NCBI GenBank assembly: GCA_021737405.1
Contig: JAIPEG010000003.1
Coordinates: forward strand, 124,001-188,000
Origin: Bacteriovoracaceae bacterium
Lineage (GTDB): Bacteria > Bdellovibrionota > Bacteriovoracia > Bacteriovoracales > Bacteriovoracaceae
DNA length: 64,000 bases
Direction: 5' to 3'
The notes below the pieces were generated by a model. That model was not told the origin of the DNA. It worked only from the letters and a program-made list of their open reading frames with translations, and did not search any database. Shown one piece after another: positions 1-8,160 of the stretch (the stretch's first letter is position 1; each line of letters opens with the position of its first letter). Both the position numbers and the translations under genes were made by a program.

Positions 1-45
1 AGAGAAGAATAAACAAAAAGAGGCAAAGGGCCTCAATGATCCTAG

Positions 46-1206
46 TTATTGGTGAGGAGAAACTCCTGAGTCCACAATAGATGGCAGGTCAAGCTCTCGC
101 TCAAAGTAAGTCTTTCCGCGCTCTTTAATCATTCCCCCACCTAAGCAGACAGTATTCCCCCCTACTTCATGATAGAAAACAACGCTTTGGCGAATAGTGA
201 TGGCCCTTTGAGGTTGATCAAAAACCACATGGGCTACGCCATTATTTAAACTCATTAAAGTGCACTCTTGATCCGGTTGGCGGTAGCGTATTTTGGCCTT
301 TAGCCGCATGGGAAGCTCTAGCTTTTCAATAAAATCAGTGTGAACAAAGGATAACTCATTCGCCCACAACTCATCTGCGTATAAGGCCGGGTGGCGCTCC
401 CCCCTTTCAACAATGACAACATTTCGTTCAATGTCTTTATCAACGACAAACCAAGGTTCACCTTGGCCACCAAGGCGCAATCCCTTTCTCTGACCTATCG
501 TATAGTAGGCGGCACCATCGTGCTCACCAACGACTTCACCACTGAGGGTTTCAAAAGAACCCGTTTTGAGTTGAATATATTGGGAAAGAAAGTTTTTAAA
601 ATTTCTTTCACCAATGAAGCAGATTCCCGTGGAATCTTTCTTGGCCTTTGTGGCCAGATTATACTTTTCAGCAATCTCTCGCACCTTTGACTTCTCTAAA
701 TGCCCGAGGGGAAAGAGCACTTTCTTGAGAATTGACTCTTGCATAGTATAGAGAAAATAGGTTTGATCTTTTCGTGGGTCATCCCCTTTTACAAGTAACG
801 AGCGCCCATTATTTTCTAAGTGCTGACAGTAGTGCCCCGTTGCCAGGTAATCGGCACCAAGCTCCATGGCCTTTTCAAAGAAGACTTTAAATTTTATTTC
901 TCGATTACAAAGGATATCTGGGTTTGGAGTGTATCCGGCCTCATATTCAGACAAGAAATACTTAAAGACATTGTCGCGATACTCTTCAACGAACTCTACG
1001 CTATAGTATGGTATATCTAAGCTCTCACAGACCTTAATAACATCTTCGTAGTCCTTAGAAGCTTGGCAGACCCCAAATTCATCGATCTCTTCCCAATTCT
1101 TCATAAAAAGACCAATCACGCGATATCCCTGCTCTTTTAAAAGAGCAGCTGCTACGGAGGAGTCTACCCCTCCACTCATACCGACAATGACCGTTTTTCC
1201 TTCCAT
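46..1206 (-). CDS. mnmA: tRNA-specific 2-thiouridylase MnmA
   Basis: Cytoplasmic enzyme that puts sulfur on C2 of the wobble uridine of Lys, Glu and Gln tRNAs, using ATP to adenylate the base and a relayed persulfide. The protein shows the PP-loop SGGVDSS near residues 11-17, the nucleophilic cysteine in NPDILCNREIKF (about C100) and the second cysteine in STGICFIGERNF (about C196). The usual C-terminal CLGGG tail is present. Length about 386 aa is normal. I chose the ATG at 1206 because it gives MEGKTVIVGMSGG, the family's usual N-terminus; upstream TTG (1239) and ATG (1221) codons lack a ribosome site. A divergent paralogue lies two genes upstream. Confidence 0.96.
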   Translation of the reverse strand: MEGKTVIVGMSGGVDSSVAAALLKEQGYRVIGLFMKNWEEIDEFGVCQASKDYEDVIKVCESLDIPYYSVEFVEEYRDNVFKYFLSEYEAGYTPNPDILCNREIKFKVFFEKAMELGADYLATGHYCQHLENNGRSLLVKGDDPRKDQTYFLYTMQESILKKVLFPLGHLEKSKVREIAEKYNLATKAKKDSTGICFIGERNFKNFLSQYIQLKTGSFETLSGEVVGEHDGAAYYTIGQRKGLRLGGQGEPWFVVDKDIERNVVIVERGERHPALYADELWANELSFVHTDFIEKLELPMRLKAKIRYRQPDQECTLMSLNNGVAHVVFDQPQRAITIRQSVVFYHEVGGNTVCLGGGMIKERGKTYFERELDLPSIVDSGVSPHQ

Positions 1207-1278
1207 GGCCCAATTTATCATATTTGAACTTGTTGGCAAAAGAGTGAAGAAATCCTTTCAGAGTGACGGCCTTTTTCC

Positions 1279-2460
1279 CTAGAAATCGTAGGCAAAGGCC
1301 AAAATGGCGCCCGCGATGAAGCGATAGGACTGATGCAGTGTCTTTGAATTAAGGGTCTCAGCAAAGTCATTAGGGGTGTGATTCCTTGTAAGGTTGGGAT
1401 CGTCTTGCCAATTTTGGCTAAAGGTCACCCCAGGCCAGGAGGGCTCCCAAAAACTAACATTTCCCTCCAAATTTTGATCATTTGCAATCACTTTGAAGCG
1501 CATACTCTTTTCAATCTTTTTTCCCTTATTTAAAAGTTTTACTGCAAGAGAGTTATGGGTTTCATAGTAGGGAGTCCCAGGTCTTTTAATATAAATTCTC
1601 ATATTGCCGTGACGCTCTTCTTTATCCTGGGCCTTTGAATCATGGCCCAACATTTCGAGATTAATAAATCCTAAAAGATTTTTATCTATTACTTCTTTTC
1701 TATATTTTGTGACAAAGGCCTTACTCCCTAATGATCCAAACTCTTCCCAATCAAGAAAAACAATCCTAACAGTGATAGGGATATCCATGTGAGAAAATAG
1801 CTTTAATAAAGCAAGTCCAATGGCGACTCCAGAAGCATTATCATCTGCTCCTGGCATTGAACTACTGGCCTTTAAGCGCTCCTTTTCATAGACAACCGTA
1901 TCGTAATGGGCCGTAATAACCAGCAGGTCATCTGGTCTGAGGCTCCCCTTTTTTTCCCAAATAATATTACGTCCTTCGACATCCTTCTTTTCCTTAATAA
2001 AGTCGACAATTGATGACGTAAATCGGCGGCCCTGTTCATAGGTTTCTGAAGTTTTACTAAATTTATTTTCTATTTTTTCTTTAAAGGACGTTTCATAAAA
2101 ACTTACGGCACTTTCAACATCAGGTTGAAATTTATCAAGGTACATTAATCCCTTTTTTTCACTATCAAGCTTTCTAATGGCCTCTTCGATAAATCCTCTC
2201 GCCAATTCATGACCGCTAGTTCCAATGAGCCTTGTCCCTTTGGCCGAATTGATAAATTCTCTAAGGATACCAAAGAGATCGTCTTTCTTAATCAATGAAA
2301 CATTTTGAATTAGGTGAAAGATATTTTTAGAAGGATTTTTTAAAGACGCTAAAGAGAAGTCACTAAAATAGCTTTTCTCTTCTTTATTAGCAAAGGCTGG
2401 GAAAGAGAAAAGAAGACTAAAACTTAAAACTATAAATATCGACTTTTTCTCTTTGTTCAT
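1279..2460 (-). CDS. M28-family zinc aminopeptidase, exported
   Basis: Predicted secreted or periplasmic metallopeptidase of family M28, cutting N-terminal residues from peptides. A signal peptide covers residues 1-24 (hydrophobic IFIVLSFSLLFSFPAFA). Zinc-site motifs appear in order: ITAHYDTV (His), PGADDNASG (bridging Asp), DWEEFGSLGS (catalytic Glu then zinc ligand) and RNHTPND near the C-terminus (last His). Residues 30-160 before the catalytic domain are not recognised. The start overlaps the end of the upstream MnmA-like gene by 44 bases, so the two are probably co-transcribed. Family call is firm; substrate is unknown, though digestion of prey or environmental protein would fit the many other exported proteases here. 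Confidence 0.9.
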   Translation of the reverse strand: MNKEKKSIFIVLSFSLLFSFPAFANKEEKSYFSDFSLASLKNPSKNIFHLIQNVSLIKKDDLFGILREFINSAKGTRLIGTSGHELARGFIEEAIRKLDSEKKGLMYLDKFQPDVESAVSFYETSFKEKIENKFSKTSETYEQGRRFTSSIVDFIKEKKDVEGRNIIWEKKGSLRPDDLLVITAHYDTVVYEKERLKASSSMPGADDNASGVAIGLALLKLFSHMDIPITVRIVFLDWEEFGSLGSKAFVTKYRKEVIDKNLLGFINLEMLGHDSKAQDKEERHGNMRIYIKRPGTPYYETHNSLAVKLLNKGKKIEKSMRFKVIANDQNLEGNVSFWEPSWPGVTFSQNWQDDPNLTRNHTPNDFAETLNSKTLHQSYRFIAGAILAFAYDF

Positions 2461-3676
2461 CTAGCTCTAATTCCTCTCGTTTTTTAGGAAAAGTTCTCAA
2501 CTCTTTAAAGTCGATATAACCACACGTTCTCACCTCACCAGCACCAATGACTCTCCCCATGGCACCAGATCTATTATAAAAAGCAATATACTCTCCCTGA
2601 TAGATTAACCCCTCATGCATTTCTTTTAATTTAAGTTCAGCGTAACGATTATTAAATGGGAATAAAGTCGCGGGGATTTTCTCCCCCCTCTCACTGGTTT
2701 TAATATAAACATCTATTGGCTGACTTAAGTCGACTCCTTGAGCATATTTCACATGCATTAAAACAATGGTGTCATATTGTAAATCTTCTTGATAACCGGC
2801 ATAGACAATCCCAGCAGAATACCTGTGACCAATAACGATATAATCTCTATCAATGGGAGTTCCTGTTTTCGTCTTTAGATTATTGGCGCCAAGCCCATAG
2901 AGATGAATGCCATTGTGATCCCCAAGGATGGTCTCATTTTTAAAATCTATAATATTTCCAGTCTTATACATCTTAGGAGGAGTTCGTTCGCTAACAAACT
3001 CTCCGATTAATGGTCTATTCATTAAAGGACTTTTTTCTTCTGCACTTTTTTCCCAATATTCGAGGTTTAGAGATTGTGAAATTTTTTTAACCTCTGAAGT
3101 TCTCATATCTGAGAGTGGCAGAATAATCTTCTCTAATGTTTCCGGATCTAAACTCGATAATAAATAACTCTGATCGTTTTCAAGATCATTACTGACAAAG
3201 ACATTGATTGAATTCAAACTTTTATTCTTAACGACTTTTGCATAGTGCCCGGTCGCGATATAGTCCGCATTGAGGGCCTCTGCCTTATTTTTAAGAATTT
3301 CAAAGATTAGACGACTTGCTGTAACTTTTGGTGAAAAGCTTCTTCCCCCAACACGACAACCGACGACTTTATCAGTGATGTAATGTTGATAAGCATCTGC
3401 TGCTTGCACGGCATAGAAAGGAATTCCCAAACTCTCTGCAAGTTTTTTTACACGCTCAAGCCCAGGCAATAAGAAAATACCCTGAAAAGGCGTGCTTTCA
3501 ATTAACTCACCTTTGTCATTATATCGCTTAGGAATATTTTCATAATCCTCGCTGAAGAAGTTAATACCGACAGCATAAACGTCATGGCCTTGCTTTTTTA
3601 ATAAATAAGCACCAACGACTGAGTCTAGGCTTCCAGAGAACCCCATCAAAATCTTCTTCTTTTGCTTCTCCTCCAA
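2417..3676 (-). CDS. divergent MnmA/thiouridylase-like paralogue lacking second catalytic Cys
   Basis: Full-length (419 aa) relative of MnmA with an altered active site. The PP-loop reads SGSLDS (residues 14-19) instead of SGGVDSS. A cysteine is kept at the nucleophile position (C107, in VVGCRVGGRSF), but the second cysteine of STGICFIGER is gone (the region reads SPLMNRPLIGEFV). ADYIATGHYAK and DQSYLLSSL, the ATP/tRNA-binding stretches, remain. Start is a TTG at 3676, supported by AAGGGAG six bases upstream; the later ATG at 3646 would remove the first beta strand. It overlaps the M28 gene. Standard s2U chemistry needs both cysteines, so I infer another sulfur-transfer or adenylation role, or a binding role only. 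Confidence 0.8.
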   Translation of the reverse strand: MEEKQKKKILMGFSGSLDSVVGAYLLKKQGHDVYAVGINFFSEDYENIPKRYNDKGELIESTPFQGIFLLPGLERVKKLAESLGIPFYAVQAADAYQHYITDKVVGCRVGGRSFSPKVTASRLIFEILKNKAEALNADYIATGHYAKVVKNKSLNSINVFVSNDLENDQSYLLSSLDPETLEKIILPLSDMRTSEVKKISQSLNLEYWEKSAEEKSPLMNRPLIGEFVSERTPPKMYKTGNIIDFKNETILGDHNGIHLYGLGANNLKTKTGTPIDRDYIVIGHRYSAGIVYAGYQEDLQYDTIVLMHVKYAQGVDLSQPIDVYIKTSERGEKIPATLFPFNNRYAELKLKEMHEGLIYQGEYIAFYNRSGAMGRVIGAGEVRTCGYIDFKELRTFPKKREELELDEQREKVDIYSFKF

Positions 3677-3810
3677 GAGAATCTCCCTTTTTAACCATTA
3701 TATCGAGTTGTCTCAAAATTTTCAGTACCTTATAAACGGCATCTTTTGCCCTGCGCAATATTTCTCACAACACTCTATAAAATGAACGCTCAGGTACCGA
3801 CAAGGGAAGT

Positions 3811-4554
3811 ATGGATTTGAAAGGGTTTGGTCCCAGACCAGACATTATATTCTTTGATAAGTTAGACGTTAAAGCTAATAGCGGCATGTCTGCCCTTAAG
3901 AACTTCTTATCTTTTTTAAAGATGCAAAAGGCATCCCAGCCCCTTAGGTTCTCCTTTACAGACAGTGAAGGATCCTTATTGCCAGCATTGAGCCTTAAAG
4001 AAAATATCTCTCTTGACTCTATTCCCTCAACAGTGAGTTCAACCAAGAAATTTACCTTGGAAGACTATTTGGGAAGAAAGGGAAATCCCTTTCTCATAGA
4101 GCTTTATGAAAAAATTGAACTAGTAAGTGACCTTCCCTACCAAGTTGACTCTCAGACGAGAAAGACGGCGGCCTTAGTGAAAGGACTCCTTCAAAAGGCG
4201 GATTTTCTTTTTCTAGATTGTCCTGAAAGATACTTAGATAAGGCAGGGCTTAAAATTTTTACAAAGGCCTTAATTCATAGCCTAAAAGAAAATAAACAAA
4301 CGCTATTGTTAATGACAGATAAGCCCTCCTATTGGACACCTTATATAACGAAGACTGTCCATCAAAGCCGCTGTGCAAAAACAGGCCAACTTCTCCTTGA
4401 GTGCATTGACCAAGTTCAGAGTCCTCAATCTCTAGGTGATAATGAAGCCGAGCAACTTGGAATCCTTGTTTTCAAGCACTCACAATCTGCCTTAAAGCTA
4501 CCAGTTGACTCAAAAGAAGAATCTGCTGAAAAAGATCCTAAAAAAGCCGCATAA
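3811..4554 (+). CDS. ABC-ATPase-like protein without catalytic motifs (pseudo-NBD)
   Basis: A 247-aa soluble protein that follows the outline of an ABC nucleotide-binding domain but has lost its chemistry. LLPALSLKENI (56-66) looks like the Q-loop/'LTV-ENI' region, residues 108-143 align with the signature-to-Walker B stretch, ending LFLDCPERYLD where a live ATPase has LLLDEPTxxLD, and LLLMTDKP (165-172) sits where the H-loop histidine would be. No GxxGxGKS Walker A and no LSGGQ are present, and the catalytic Glu is Cys. GGGAAG lies just before the ATG. The tail after residue 220 is charged and low complexity. A regulatory or scaffold partner is plausible; the ABC resemblance is my pattern reading. 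Confidence 0.7.
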   Translation: MDLKGFGPRPDIIFFDKLDVKANSGMSALKNFLSFLKMQKASQPLRFSFTDSEGSLLPALSLKENISLDSIPSTVSSTKKFTLEDYLGRKGNPFLIELYEKIELVSDLPYQVDSQTRKTAALVKGLLQKADFLFLDCPERYLDKAGLKIFTKALIHSLKENKQTLLLMTDKPSYWTPYITKTVHQSRCAKTGQLLLECIDQVQSPQSLGDNEAEQLGILVFKHSQSALKLPVDSKEESAEKDPKKAA

Positions 4555-4578
4555 CCCCAACACAATAATATTCAATAG

Positions 4579-4608
4579 TTGACAATAAATAACGGCGAAA
4601 CCGATAAT
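4579..4608 (+). promoter_or_regulatory. sigma70-type promoter candidate upstream of the methyltransferase
   Basis: TTGACA (4579-4584), an 18-base spacer and GATAAT (4603-4608) lie about 50 bases before the methyltransferase ATG. Transcription would begin near 4615. The match is good (6/6 and 5/6) but was found by eye. Confidence 0.55.
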
Positions 4609-4660
4609 TGTCTTACAACATCTTATTTAGACATGACCCTAAAATTAAGGACAACCTTCC

Positions 4661-5842
4661 ATGGCGAAGAATAAAGACCAAAAACTAAACTTCATCGATG
4701 TTTTTGCAGGAGCAGGTGGACTCTCTTGCGGCATGGAAATGGCGGGCATGAACTGCTTGCTTGGTGTCGATTACGATAAATACGCAATGGAAACATTTGC
4801 GAAGAACCACAAAAATGCTGAGGTCTATTGTGGTGATATCAGAAAACTGACGAAGAGAAAGCTAGATGAGCTTCTTAAAGAAAAGCCAGTTCACGCAGTT
4901 GTTGGCGGTCCACCATGCCAGGGTTTTTCAACTGTTGGTCTAGGAGATCCTAAGGACGAAAGAAATGCGCTATTTTTGGAGTTTGTTCGTATCGTTCGTT
5001 TAACCCGACCTTATTTTGTTGTGATGGAAAACGTCACGGGTCTAGTGGCCAAGAAGAATGAACCTGTCCTTAAGAATATCTTCGCTCGCTTTCACCGCTT
5101 GGGTTACAACCTCGACGTTCAAGTGATGAGTGCTCATAACTATGGCGTTCCTGAAAAACGTAGAAGAACCATCATTATTGGAACTCGCATTAATGACTTC
5201 CCTGTTTATCCTGAGTTTACTCATGGTGACCCACAAGAAAAGGCCCGCAAGGCAACGGTTACCGTAGGCGACATCATTTTCGACCTAAAAACAAAGTCTG
5301 GAAATATGCTTAATCATGATATTGATACTGCGGCCGTAAAGAATAAATTAGATGGCCAACGACTTGCTCGAATTCCTGAGGGAAAAGGCATTCGCTACGA
5401 AAGAGATGAACTGGCCTATCTTCCAAAGGGCCTTCAGCTTGGAGTTAACTGGAAAGAGATTCCCGAAAACCGTTTCCGCCAATCTAAATACCAAAGACTT
5501 GATCGAAGTAGCCCATCGCCTACGATCATGACTCATCGTCATAGCTATTTTCATCCAACAGAAAATAGATACCTAACGGCAAGAGAGGCTGCTCGAATTC
5601 AAAGCTTTCCAAATAACTTTGAATTTGCTGGTCCTTTATCGGCCCAGTGGCGCCAAATTGGAAATGCTGTGCCTCCTCTTCTTGGAAAGGCCATCGGTAA
5701 GGCACTAACAAAGCTTCATAAAGAGGCCCTACCTGAAGACCTAGACTTTAAAAAACGCCTGAAGCCCAATGATAATAAGATTCAATTGCAACGGGGCAAA
5801 GCTTTTGTTTACCGCGAAAAGCCTCAGCCTCAGGCAAATTAG
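4661..5842 (+). CDS. DNA (cytosine-5-)-methyltransferase
   Basis: C5 DNA methyltransferase, 393 aa. Conserved motifs run in the normal order: I, FIDVFAGAGGLSCG (residues 11-24); IV, VVGGPPCQGFSTVG with the catalytic Cys; VI, MENV; VIII, PEKRRRTIIIGTR; and IX/X, ending RQIGNAVPPLLGKAI. The target-recognition segment between VIII and IX is short, and the sequence target cannot be read from it. AAGGA precedes the ATG and a good promoter lies upstream. Three small co-directional genes follow within a few bases; none resembles a known restriction endonuclease, so this may be a solitary methyltransferase or part of an unusual modification system. See the finding on GGCC excess. Confidence 0.93.
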   Translation: MAKNKDQKLNFIDVFAGAGGLSCGMEMAGMNCLLGVDYDKYAMETFAKNHKNAEVYCGDIRKLTKRKLDELLKEKPVHAVVGGPPCQGFSTVGLGDPKDERNALFLEFVRIVRLTRPYFVVMENVTGLVAKKNEPVLKNIFARFHRLGYNLDVQVMSAHNYGVPEKRRRTIIIGTRINDFPVYPEFTHGDPQEKARKATVTVGDIIFDLKTKSGNMLNHDIDTAAVKNKLDGQRLARIPEGKGIRYERDELAYLPKGLQLGVNWKEIPENRFRQSKYQRLDRSSPSPTIMTHRHSYFHPTENRYLTAREAARIQSFPNNFEFAGPLSAQWRQIGNAVPPLLGKAIGKALTKLHKEALPEDLDFKKRLKPNDNKIQLQRGKAFVYREKPQPQAN

Positions 5843-5844
5843 TA

Positions 5845-6591
5845 ATGCGGGGTACGTTCTTCGTCTCTGGTGTAGAAATCGTTCTTGATGTTCTTGGTGA
5901 GACTTGGCAACAAGGCCAGGACATCTCTGTAACCGGTGAACTTAAGCCCCATGGGGAAAATATTGATTTGACCGGATGGTCTTTGAAACTGGTTTTAGCA
6001 GATCTTAGAAAAGTTAAAAAGAGAGACCCAAAGGCCTTTAAGCTTCTTCAAGAATTATCTTGGTCAGACTTAAAACTTGATTCTGCGAAAGAATTTGAGC
6101 ACCAATTCATTCAATCAATTGATACCTCAATTTCTGACGGTACTTATACGTTGGCCCTTCTTGCTGGACCTGATACTGATCTATATAGCAATGGGCTCCT
6201 TAATCTCACGATTACGCCATGGAAACCCATAGAACTTATTTTAGAATTATTTGAAAACTTTCAGCGTTTTAAAGTAAAATCACTTAAGAATAAAGCGACT
6301 AAATTAGAAGCTAAATTAACTCCTCCAGCAACTAGGGAGCTCGGGGCGGTTGAAGGGCTCGACCTTCTCATTGAACCAATTGAAAATGGTCTAGGCCTTA
6401 ACTTTACTTTCAATATTAAGAAACTCAGTTACGGCACAGCGGGAGTTGAGGCGAAGAAACACAAGATTGTGTTAAAGAAAGAGTTTATTGGCAAAGATCT
6501 TTTCTCCTTTGGAGATGCTCTCAACCAAGACACCATATTAAAGGCCTTTGAAGAGATCATTGAACAAGTCAAAACCAGATCACTCATGTAA
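5845..6591 (+). CDS. unknown protein in methyltransferase operon, possibly arrestin/Spo0M-like fold
   Basis: Not firmly recognised. The 248-aa product has no signal peptide or membrane segment. Its pattern suggests two beta-rich halves: residues about 1-135 (GETWQQGQDISVTGEL, then a long strand series) and about 140-248 after the linker PWKPIELILELFENF. This layout recalls arrestin-like/Spo0M proteins, in which an N-terminal sandwich is followed by a 'helix, then strand-rich' second domain, but I see no diagnostic residue. It starts two bases after the methyltransferase stop and is followed by another gene 10 bases on, so it belongs to the same transcript. Confidence 0.75.
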   Translation: MRGTFFVSGVEIVLDVLGETWQQGQDISVTGELKPHGENIDLTGWSLKLVLADLRKVKKRDPKAFKLLQELSWSDLKLDSAKEFEHQFIQSIDTSISDGTYTLALLAGPDTDLYSNGLLNLTITPWKPIELILELFENFQRFKVKSLKNKATKLEAKLTPPATRELGAVEGLDLLIEPIENGLGLNFTFNIKKLSYGTAGVEAKKHKIVLKKEFIGKDLFSFGDALNQDTILKAFEEIIEQVKTRSLM

Positions 6592-6601
6592 AGAGAATTA
6601 A

Positions 6602-6880
6602 ATGATTATCATAAGAAAATATAAAAGGTTGGATTGGTGGGACTTCCTTGATCTTATGAATGAAGAATTTTCAAAAATGCCTCCAAAGCAAGTTTACTTT
6701 GATTTTCAAGATGAGATCCGCATGCGCCTCATTGAGTCAGTATCAGAGGGAGCGAGCTTTAAATACTCGACCCAAGCAAAGAAAGTTCACGCTGCATTTT
6801 CCGAAAGACTCAAGCAAGAGCCGGCTTTTGCCACTGCGGAAGACTACCAAGAATTTACGACCTTAACCGAGCAGATCTAA
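6602..6880 (+). CDS. small unknown protein in methyltransferase operon
   Basis: A 92-aa, mostly helical, charged protein with an aromatic N-terminal segment (RLDWWDFLDLMNEEF). No known domain is recognised and there is no signal peptide. AGAGAA precedes the ATG. Its stop codon shares bases with the start of the next gene (TAATGG), implying coupled translation. Its place between two operon members is the main support that it is real. Confidence 0.7.
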   Translation: MIIIRKYKRLDWWDFLDLMNEEFSKMPPKQVYFDFQDEIRMRLIESVSEGASFKYSTQAKKVHAAFSERLKQEPAFATAEDYQEFTTLTEQI

Positions 6881-7095
6881 TGGAAACACCTAAGAAGAAA
6901 AGAACATTTGACCTCAATATGCTTAAAGAGCATGCTGAAAAACTCGGGGGAAAGTGTCTTTCTGAAAAATATGTCAATTCAACTTTTAACCTACTCTTTG
7001 TTTGCAAAGAAGGTCACAAATTTAGACTTACCCCTTTAGAGGTCATGGGTAAGAAAAGTGGAGTTGGGAAATGGTGCCCAAAGTGTTTTAGCTAA
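6880..7095 (+). CDS. small zinc-ribbon (treble-clef-like) protein
   Basis: A 71-aa protein built almost wholly of one zinc-ribbon-like domain: LLFVCKEGHKF supplies a Cys and a His, and GKWCPKCF at the C-terminus supplies a CxxC pair. The opening 'GGKCLSEKYVN' plus 'CxxGHxF...WCPxC' is the pattern of the probable zinc-ribbon domains often found attached to HNH or Vsr-like endonucleases and other DNA-handling proteins. Here it stands alone as the last gene after a C5 methyltransferase, which suggests DNA binding; that is inference. Its stop abuts the stop of the convergent gene in TAATTA. Confidence 0.75.
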   Translation: METPKKKRTFDLNMLKEHAEKLGGKCLSEKYVNSTFNLLFVCKEGHKFRLTPLEVMGKKSGVGKWCPKCFS

Positions 7096-8160
7096 TTAAA
7101 AGATACTTTTTATAAAATCCGCTAAAATTTCATAACCTTTTGGTGTCAGATGGTAGTCATGGGGATATCTTACCTCTTCCTTTTTTGTTTTAATTTCTGC
7201 TATCAATGATTCCGGTGGTGAAATAAAATCTATGTTTTTTTCTCTAAGATGCCTTTTAAATTCTTCAGTTGAGACAGTGTCAGAATCAAAAGGTGAAAAT
7301 ATTATGTAGAATTTTCCCTTTGGAAAAGATTTTAAATATTCTTCTTTCATTTTTTTAAAGATAAGGGTCGTCAAAAGTAGTTTCTTTGAACTAAATGGAT
7401 CTGAAAAATTAAAATTATCAAAAAACGACAAATTATTTAACAAATTAAAAAAATGATAATGATAAAGATTTTCGTATTTGCCAGCATTAACTAACTTACC
7501 TTCATCAAGAGAGTATGCGGGAAACTTCCCTAAAGACCACCTGACAACGTCTCTCTCTCCAAATGCTCTTGAAACGTGATACATATAAAAATGATAGATA
7601 AATATCCCTTCTTTTTGTTTAACATATTTTTTTACATGAAAGTCCTCAAAGGTTCTTAAAATATGATTTGGACCAAATCCCAGGCCAGATAAATTATAAA
7701 TACCTTTATCTCTAAAGCGTTTGGCCAATTGACTTGCGAGAGTCTCATTGTCATTTACGCCTTGGCTAAAAACATTGGAACCCCCAGCAACAATCACATG
7801 ACCATTCTTTACGCCCTCAGATTGAATTACTTTTCGTTGATTGAACTCATCAATAGAATAGTCCTTTTCATAAATAACTTCCTCTCCAAACTTTACAATA
7901 TGGTTAATAATCGCGTTTGCCGGAAACCCTCCCCCCATAACTTCTCGATAGAGAGGAAAGGTCTCCTTTCCAGGAAACTCATTAAAGATAAACTTCTCAC
8001 TCCTTATCTTTTGAATATTAGATGGAGTATTATTGGAATTATAGATGATTACTCCACTGGTGATTAATAGCATTGTGTTAAAAATAATATAAAATATTAT
8101 ATCGAGAAAATTAGGAATGAACGTCAAGCTAAACTTTAAACTTTTAATGGGTCTTTGCAT
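7096..8160 (-). CDS. membrane-anchored SGNH/GDSL-like hydrolase family protein
   Basis: A 354-aa protein with one N-terminal membrane segment (about residues 18-41) and a long C-terminal domain outside the inner membrane. The domain carries SGNH-like block I, VAGGSNVFSQGVNDNETL, where the Ser would be the nucleophile, a following YNLSGLGFGPNHI block with Gly and Asn, and a C-terminal HDYHLTPKGYEIL block with the catalytic Asp/His pair. SGNH proteins act on acyl or acetyl esters, often on polysaccharides. It overlaps the upstream histidine kinase gene by 25 bases, so the two are likely co-expressed. The substrate is unknown. Confidence 0.72.
   Translation of the reverse strand: MQRPIKSLKFSLTFIPNFLDIIFYIIFNTMLLITSGVIIYNSNNTPSNIQKIRSEKFIFNEFPGKETFPLYREVMGGGFPANAIINHIVKFGEEVIYEKDYSIDEFNQRKVIQSEGVKNGHVIVAGGSNVFSQGVNDNETLASQLAKRFRDKGIYNLSGLGFGPNHILRTFEDFHVKKYVKQKEGIFIYHFYMYHVSRAFGERDVVRWSLGKFPAYSLDEGKLVNAGKYENLYHYHFFNLLNNLSFFDNFNFSDPFSSKKLLLTTLIFKKMKEEYLKSFPKGKFYIIFSPFDSDTVSTEEFKRHLREKNIDFISPPESLIAEIKTKKEEVRYPHDYHLTPKGYEILADFIKSIF

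Noticed and set aside
3765-4046. A 93-aa minus-strand frame overlapping the ABC-like gene
   Set aside because: No ribosome site and conflicts with a gene whose long-range pattern matches ABC proteins.
4661-7095. A classical type II restriction-modification system
   Set aside because: No nuclease motif is visible in the three companion genes, so I describe only the methyltransferase as certain.
7729-8067. A 112-aa plus-strand frame opposite the SGNH-like gene
   Set aside because: Antisense to a gene with family motifs, with no start signal.
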